Below are positions 58,176-64,000 of a stretch of 64,000 nucleotides of DNA, in pieces. Within the stretch, counting starts at the first letter, position 1. Every line of letters begins with the position of its first letter. The DNA comes from Primula veris (lineage: Eukaryota > Streptophyta > Magnoliopsida > Ericales > Primulaceae): assembly GCA_963682055.1 (NCBI GenBank), contig OY821743.1, forward strand, positions 27,390,702 through 27,454,701, read 5' to 3'. The translations under genes were made by a program, and so were the position numbers. Under the pieces are notes generated by a model. The model was not told the origin of the DNA. It did no database searches and saw nothing but the letters and a program-made list of their open reading frames with translations.

Positions 58176-58500
58176 TTATATGTATATATATATATATATA
58201 TATATTGAATCAATATATATATAATTATATTATAATAACCGACCCAACATTTTTTTGACACCGTCAAATTTTACAGTTTTCTTCCAAAATTAGCGGTACG
58301 CTTTTTTATTAATTAAATAATAGAAAATTGAAAAACTAATTAACACTTTCTATTCCTTTTTTAACATAACAACTCAAAATTATTTTAAATATTTTTATCT
58401 CTTTTTTTTCTCTATATATTTATATTAAAACTGTAGTTATCTCCTATGTTTAAATTGTTTTATATACAGAGAGAGAGAGAGAGAGAAAATATTTATTAGT
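58176..58500 (-). promoter_or_regulatory. Upstream region of GDPD4 with TA and GA microsatellites
   Basis: A (TA)n tract begins within a few bases upstream of the start codon (58178-58206), followed by more AT-rich sequence. A (GA)n tract lies at about 58470-58488. The region must hold the leader and core promoter, but no single TATA box can be picked out among the TA repeats. Confidence 0.45.
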
Positions 58501-59344
58501 TTTAGTTTGTCAGTTAGTTTATTAGTTTTAGTTTGTCAGTTAGTTGAGAAGTTAATTACCTTACTGTCACACTCGTTTTTAACAAAAACCTCTTTGGTTC
58601 ATTTTGATTTTTAAGTCACCAAACATAACCGGTTAGTCTCTCCGTTTCCAATTTACTTGTAATATTTTGAAATGAAAAAAAAATCGTAACTAAATTGCTA
58701 AAATGATAAATTTTAAAAAACTTTTATCTACTCATATTAAATTTGACTTTGTAAAAATTTTTATTTCGACACTATAGATACGAAAATAATGCGTTTCAAA
58801 ATGCATGTAGATTCGAATTGGACTAGTAATATAGAACGGATGAAGATGAAGTATAATAGCATTATGTTTGTTTGGTTTGGTTTTGACTAGACTAATTATC
58901 GAAACATAACCAACTAGAACCGATCGTAGTCAAACACTTGATTTGGTTTGGTTCGGCCGGTTGAATTTTAGCAAACAAAACATAAATTCAAAGTTACGAT
59001 AAATTGGTATAAAGTTTAGAAGTTATTATTACTTATTAAATCACGCCAAAGTTTAGAAGTTATTATTACTTATTAAATCACGCCACAACTGTTTTAACTT
59101 AACTTTTTTGGTATATCAAAGTCATGTTTATTTACATTATTAGAAGGGTAGAGTACCGATTATACCATTTGGCTCGCTCACTACTTTTTTGAGGGATTAA
59201 TTTTGGGCCGATTATTTTTAAAATTTTAATTAACCAATAGTCCACTCGCTACAAAATAATTAAAATCTAGTCCGTCACTTAATAAATTGACATGTGGCCT
59301 AGTGTTAGCAACTTAATGCTAGCATACGTTTGATTATTTGGGTT
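58501..59344. other. Intergenic, no gene seen
   Basis: AT-rich. It includes two short tandem duplications (TTAGTTTGTCAGTTAGTT near 58500-58545, and AAGTTTAGAAGTTATTATTA at 59011 and 59049). Confidence 0.5.
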
Positions 59345-60526
59345 TACGTGAGTGTTTGGACGCAGTTTAACTGCTGTAAAGAAAGGTTGTTTGACTTGCG
59401 GAAAAGGCAAGAAAAGTTACCTCTTTGCTGCAACTAATTTCCTCACTAATTTGTAATTGTCAGAGCAGTTTTCTTTGCTATTTTTGTACCTTGTAAGTGC
59501 TAGTACGAATTATAAGTACTAGACATATATTTCATTTGGTTTTTAATATGTGTAAACAAGTCCTAATATTAACCGTAATAAATTGGGTTGCCTGCGTTCG
59601 TACCCGTGAGCTCATGATAAAAACGACCGATCGTTTTTCAGAAAACGACCGATCGTTTTTTGCAGAATTCGAAAACAGATTTTTAGCTTTTTTCAATAAG
59701 TGGCTTTAACCATTGGGTAAAGCTCTCAACCTCTACCCAACGGTCATAATAGAAAAAACAGACATTTTGGAGCTGATAAAACCCCCCAAAATACCTCTTC
59801 AAACATATACTTACCATCCTTCCACCTCTATCTATGAAAAATACATAAATTCTTAAAGCTCGAAAAGAGAGAAATTGAAGAGAAATCGATACAAGATCAA
59901 ACCAAGATCGAACATCATTAAATATCACAAATTAGCTTATTTAGAAGTAATCAAATTGTGAGTTTTGTTTCAATTTCGATAATTTTGTAAAGAGCAAACT
60001 ATAAGCTCATTTGTTTGTGAGTGTTTGGGTAGAAACTTTTAAGCCAAAGTGTTGGTTAAAAGTTCTAGCTTAAACACTTGAGTACTCATAGATTGAGGGG
60101 GAGTCGTTGACTCGTAAACGTGTTCGCTTGCACTTGTATCAAGAGTAGGAACCTCGGGTAGAGGGTGAGCAAATCGATTGATTAGCTCGGTAGGATTTGT
60201 AATATCGGAAAGAACATTATAGTGAAACACTCGGTAGCACGAATAACGAGGAGAGGACGTATCGGGTTTTGCCGAACCTCTATATATCGTGGTGTCAATT
60301 TCTTTTCCTAATCTTTACTTTACGCATTCCTTATTATTATTGTTTATTCTCTTGCTAGCGTTTAGTAATTCCAGCATTTCATTAACTTAAGTTAAACGCT
60401 TAAGATTAGAATTGCGTTAGCTGCGTTGTTAGTTGCACTAATTTTTAATTAGACGAAAAACGCCTAAAATGTTATTCAACCCCCCCCCCCCCCCCCCCCT
60501 CTAAGATTTAGCCACACGGACCAACA
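59345..60526 (+). mobile_element. Possible solo LTR of a SIRE-type copia element
   Basis: Recognised from layout typical of SIRE LTRs: tandem ACGACCGATCGTTTTT (59626-59662), the block around GAACCTCTATATATCG near 60277-60293, ACGCCTAAAATGTTATTCAACCC, a C-run and CTCTAAG, then a CCAACA end at 60526. No primer site or gag follows, so a solo or truncated LTR is proposed. The left end is not fixed and no target duplication was found. Confidence 0.35.
60480..60499 (+). repeat. Poly-C tract, 20 bases
   Basis: Uninterrupted C-run inside the proposed LTR. SIRE-type LTRs usually have only five or six C here. Confidence 0.9.
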
Positions 60527-60799
60527 TCCGTAAATTGCGTGTGTTACTTTACGTTGCTTTACAATTGTGTTCGTTTACTTTTCTACAAAACTGCTGCGTG
60601 ATTGTGTTGAAACATGTTGCGTTTAAGAGATTAAATATGAGCGTTTGTGAGTGCAAACATGAGTGTGCGAGTGAGTATTGTTGGCTGATGGATTGTTTTC
60701 TTGAGCGAAAAACAACCCCCGACACCTACCCTCAAGCACGTTCCGTGTTGCGTGCTATTCAGGACCGATAAAGGCTAGTAGTAGCCAGTGTGACCGCGA

Positions 60800-60833
<34 letters not shown>
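60527..60833. other. Spacer ending in a (TA)n tract
   Basis: No gene is recognised. A 78-codon open frame at 60535-60771 has no familiar motif. (TA)n occupies 60809-60833. Confidence 0.4.
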
Positions 60834-61669
60834 CTAGCGGACGTGCACACGCGATGCGTTGGTGTGACGGTACCTTATATCCATTAAATACACACATAGA
60901 TATCAATTAAATCGAATATAAAATTAAAAATTATAATACTGAAATCATATAAATTAATAATAATAATAATAATATTGCAAAAAAAGTAAGTTTTCATACC
61001 TGAAATAATAAGAAATTGGAGAGATAGCGAGAGAACAGGAGAGAAAAACATAGAATAACCAACTAAATCGGAAGGTGTTATGACAGTTAACATAACAGAA
61101 CAGTTTTATTTTACATTCTGCGTTTATTTAATATTTATTTTATTTACAGCTTATGTAATTAAAATGGTTTTTATAAATATTTATTTCAAGTCCTAGACAT
61201 AAACTAATAGTATAGATATATACTATTATTTTATGTGAAGAGCCCTTATTAGGCCTTAAAATAAATAATTACAAAAAATCACTCTAATTACATAAATTAA
61301 AAAAATAATTGCCGTGGAAAAGTAGAAAAAAAAACTAAATTCTAATTATTTAACTGCCATCTCACAACTACTAACCTACGTATTCTATTCTTCAAATCAA
61401 AATTTCACACCCCACTTATTCTTCATTTTATCTCTATAATCTTTAAATCAAGAACAACTGACGCAACATCTCTCCTCTTTTCTTTCTCACAATCACCCCC
61501 ACTTATTATTTATGGTATGCATCTTTATTATTTATGGTATGCATGTGTGTTTCTACTCAGTTTTACATTTTCAGTAGTGTCCATATGATTTTACTTTTTA
61601 CATTGTATAAATAATTTACTAAATCAAATCACGCGTTACACCACGCATTGCGTGGGCAGCGTGGGCTAA
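60834..61669. mobile_element. 836-bp element with inverted hairpin ends (Helitron-like termini or MITE)
   Basis: The left end CTAGCGGACGTGCACACGCG contains the near-palindrome ACGCGATGCGT. The right end has a 6-bp stem CCACGC-ATT-GCGTGG (61641-61655), ten bases, then CTAA and T. The right end is a good Helitron 3' terminus, and the left end is a similar terminus in reverse. Together they form imperfect inverted repeats of about 38 bases. It could be two facing Helitron ends or one TIR element inserted at TA. No coding sequence is seen. Confidence 0.4.
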
Positions 61670-62060
61670 TATAAATATATCTATATTGAATGGGGTTCTG
61701 CAGGTTGTCTGGGCTCACGGCCCAAGTAGACAATTTGGAGGCCCCATCTTTTGTAACAAGAAAAATGTCTAACAAAATATTTTATTAAATACAAAAGTAA
61801 ATACATTTAAATTTATATAATTTTTTACGTTGTGTTGCCATCTAAAGTTTCTAAAAAGTGCTAGCCTTTCCCCACATTGTCATCCACGACTAAAATCATC
61901 TTTAGTTGTTCTGAATCTTTAATTTTTTCTCTTGCTGCGTATTCTAACCATTCTTTTTTTTTTTTTTTTTTTAAAAAGAAAGTGCAAGAATCCGGATGTG
62001 CTTAAATAAACCTAATGAAACTTAATTGTTTTTTTTTCAAAGGTAAAGTTAGGTGCTACA
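61670..62060. other. Spacer before Gypsy-D
   Basis: AT-rich with a T-run at 61953-61972. No gene is seen. The last five bases, CTACA, would be the target duplication of Gypsy-D, whose far end is outside the window. Confidence 0.5.
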
Positions 62061-62745
62061 TGGCGAGAGAATGTCAGTGTCCCCTCGTCCGGACCGATAT
62101 CATCACGGAAACGAACAAACCGGGGCCCTATATAGTGGATGTCTCACCACCCCGGTTCATTACCAAACGGGGTGAAGCTAGGCCGGCCCAAAGAAGCGTA
62201 TCGAGTACGCTTCACCAATTAATGCTACTGCTCCCTTGGGGGACCCTCCTGACGTTTCACCGACGTGGCCCAATCACAGGACACCTCCAGTGGGCCCCGG
62301 GAAAGGACAGTACTCTTGTCAGAGTCATAAATGACTCTGACGCCGTTGGATCAGCATCTTACAGTACAGTGATCCAAGGGTTAATACACCTCTGAACCTC
62401 ACTATAAATACCCCCCTAATCCTACTTAGAGGGGGACGCACAAATAGAGAGAGGAGAGATAAAACTTAAACAACCCGGACCCCCTGAACACTATCTGTAC
62501 CACTCGATACACCGACCTGTAACCGGCCCGGTCCCTCATCCTTAATTATATTCCTACTTTCAGTTAACACAGATACTGACTTGATCGTTGGAGAGGGAAA
62601 ACCCGGCAACAACCCCGGGCCCCTGTTCGTTCCTTGTGCAGGCACGAAGTCCACCTGACCGCCGGAGCATACCTGACCGCCTCGGAAGATCGGAGCCAAC
62701 GCGAAGTTGATTAAGTCGAGCTTGGGAAGAAAATCAAGCTCGCCA
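62061..62745 (+). repeat. Gypsy-D 5' LTR
   Basis: 685 bp, starting TGGCGAGAGAATG and ending AAGCTCGCCA. TATAAATA at 62403-62410 is the likely promoter. It is the reverse complement of the Gypsy-C LTRs with clear divergence. Confidence 0.9.
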
Positions 62746-62747
62746 AT

Positions 62748-62762
62748 TGGCGCCGTCTGTGG
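62748..62762 (+). other. Primer binding site of Gypsy-D
   Basis: TGGCGCCGTCTGTGG, two bases after the LTR, identical to that of Gypsy-C. Confidence 0.85.
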
Positions 62763-62806
62763 GAAATTAAACGCGTTAGCTTCGACTCCCCGTCCTTAAA
62801 AGAAAC

Positions 62807-64000
62807 ATGTCTGGCAATAACCGATTTGACACTCCATCGTCTCGACCCCCCCATGTTCTTGGGATGCCGAGAACGCTTTCTTTTGATGAGACCCCTAGGA
62901 CCGCATCTACCAGGGAGCCCGTTCCCTTGACCGCAACAGCTCCCGCACCCCGATCGCGGACCGAGCTAACAGAGATGATGATCGATATCCACCAAAAAGA
63001 GTTCGTCGCTCTTGCGGCCCAGAAAGCCTTGATAGCCTCGCTGATGGAGCCGGAACTCGAGCCCGCCCAAGGCACGAGCCAAGACAAATCGGTTCCAGTC
63101 CCCGTTAAAAGCGTGATGTCCAGGTTGGGGCCCCTCCGACGACCCCCCCTAGAGACTCCCAGGGAGACGGCTAGGGGTGCGGAGTCGGAGCATTCCCAAG
63201 AAGGAAATTCTCGCCACGATAACGAGCGGAGTGTACATTCTCGGCTCCGTTGGCAGGATGGTAGTCGGGACTCACGGCCGGAATCTAGTCACGCCCGAAC
63301 CGATAAGCCACCTCGGACACGGAGACGTGGCCGACGAGGACGGCACGATGCAGCTGGTGAGGCAGCGTTGAAAATCGTGGCCTCGACCCGCAGCACCCCA
63401 TTCTCGGACGAAATTGAATACAGTGTCCCCCCCCCCCCCCCCGGAACTTTATCGCCCCTATCCTCCAAACCTTCAATGCGGACTCTGATCCAGAGGCTCA
63501 TCTCCGACACTACCGATACCAGATGAACCATTGGTCGCACCTTGACCAGTTAATGTGCAGGTGCTTTCCCGCCAGCCTGGGAAGGCTCGCTAGTAAGTGG
63601 TTCCAGTCCCTGCCCGTCAATTCTATCCACTGTTGGGACGACCTAGCTTATGACTTTGCACACCGGTTCATAAACTTGAAAGAGAGAGCTGCCCAGCCGG
63701 AGCAACTCTATCAAGTGAGGGTCCAATCTAAAGAGACCCTCGAGAATTATGATAGTCGGTTTTGGTTGAAGCATGCCGAATGCGCGGACTGTCCCGACTC
63801 CACCGCCATAGCTGCCTTCCGGCAAAACATGGTAGTTGGAAGCAGGATCCGAAACGAGATGATCGCGACCCCCCCCAACTCTGTTCCTCAACTCAGGTCC
63901 CTCATAAAACAGCATATCGACATAGAGAAGGACATGAGGTCCGCTGGGGCAACACGTTCCGTAGCCCTTATCGACCAGCCAAGGGATCGATTCGTCGCAA
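62807..64000 (+). pseudogene. Gypsy-D gag, frameshifted at a 16-C run, incomplete
   Basis: The ATG at 62807 opens a Pro- and charge-rich N-terminal half. At 63427-63442 there are 16 C, where Gypsy-C has six at the same codons (EYSTPPGNF on its minus strand). The excess of ten bases shifts the frame, giving a false stop at 63524-63526. From 63445 the gag core continues in the other frame to the window end without a stop (PEAHLRHYRYQMNHWSHLDQ; WFQSLPVNSIHCWDDLAYDF; RNEMIATPPNSVPQLRSLIK). The three codons where Gypsy-C gag has stops are sense codons here. If the C-run is a sequence error, this gag is intact as far as seen. Confidence 0.9.

Larger units (their letters stand above)
62061..64000 (+). 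mobile_element. Gypsy-D, second Tat-type element, cut by the window end
   Basis: 5' LTR, primer site and gag of the same family as Gypsy-C but in the opposite orientation. LTR ends (TGGCGA to TCGCCA), the primer site and gag start (MSGNNRFDTPSSR against MSSNNRFDTPSSR) correspond closely. The rest, including any antisense gene and the 78-bp repeat, lies beyond 64000. Confidence 0.92.

Noticed and set aside
59497..60230. Short open frames between GDPD4 and Gypsy-D
   Set aside because: Fewer than 85 codons each, no recognised domain, and they lie inside the proposed solo LTR.

Overview
This window looks like nuclear DNA of a flowering plant, probably a eudicot: AT-rich spacers, spliced genes with short AT-rich introns, and nested Ty1/copia, Ty3/gypsy Tat-type, LINE, MITE and SINE sequences. 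The species cannot be named from the sequence. No bacterial, organellar or CRISPR sequence was seen. Only one convincing host gene is present, a nine-exon glycerophosphodiester phosphodiesterase of the GDPD4 type on the minus strand at 51032-58175. Its model is intact (326 codons), and every intron starts with GT and ends with AG.

Left of that gene, most of positions 1-48055 was once a tandem array of a non-coding unit of about 4.3 kb. Unit starts are recognisable near 9742, 14150 and 46720. The array was later split by insertions: LINE 3' ends (440-1364, 1490-2000, and one at 15326-15746 plus 24132-25260), Copia-A (4843-9736), a foldback-like element carrying about 2 kb of palindromic minisatellite (10893-13617), Copia-B (15747-24126, itself inside a LINE), a 530-bp MITE (26603-27132), a 10.9-kb Tat-type gypsy element, Gypsy-C (27303-38159, minus strand), and Copia-E (41463-46309, minus strand). 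Neighbouring units supply empty-site comparisons for several insertions, and the four complete LTR elements have perfect 5-bp target duplications. By eye, LTR divergence orders them Copia-A and Copia-E (6-7%), then Gypsy-C (about 3%), then Copia-B (about 1%, youngest).

Gypsy-C has the usual Tat protein set (gag, protease, RT, RNase H, a second archaeal-type RNase H, integrase) on the minus strand. In its 3' region it also carries a separate plus-strand gene with its own TATA box, three G-boxes, two phase-0 introns and a long coiled coil. The two gene sets converge on a five-copy 78-bp tandem repeat. A second, opposite-facing copy of this family (Gypsy-D) starts at 62061 and runs off the window.

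Right of the array lie a decayed gypsy fragment (48540-50990), the GDPD4 gene with a SINE-like sequence and a possible solo LTR in its introns, a possible SIRE-type solo LTR (59345-60526), a small element with Helitron-like hairpin termini (60834-61669), and Gypsy-D. None of the retroelements except Copia-B pol keeps an intact long reading frame. Several frameshifts fall exactly at homopolymer tracts, so some could be sequence errors.
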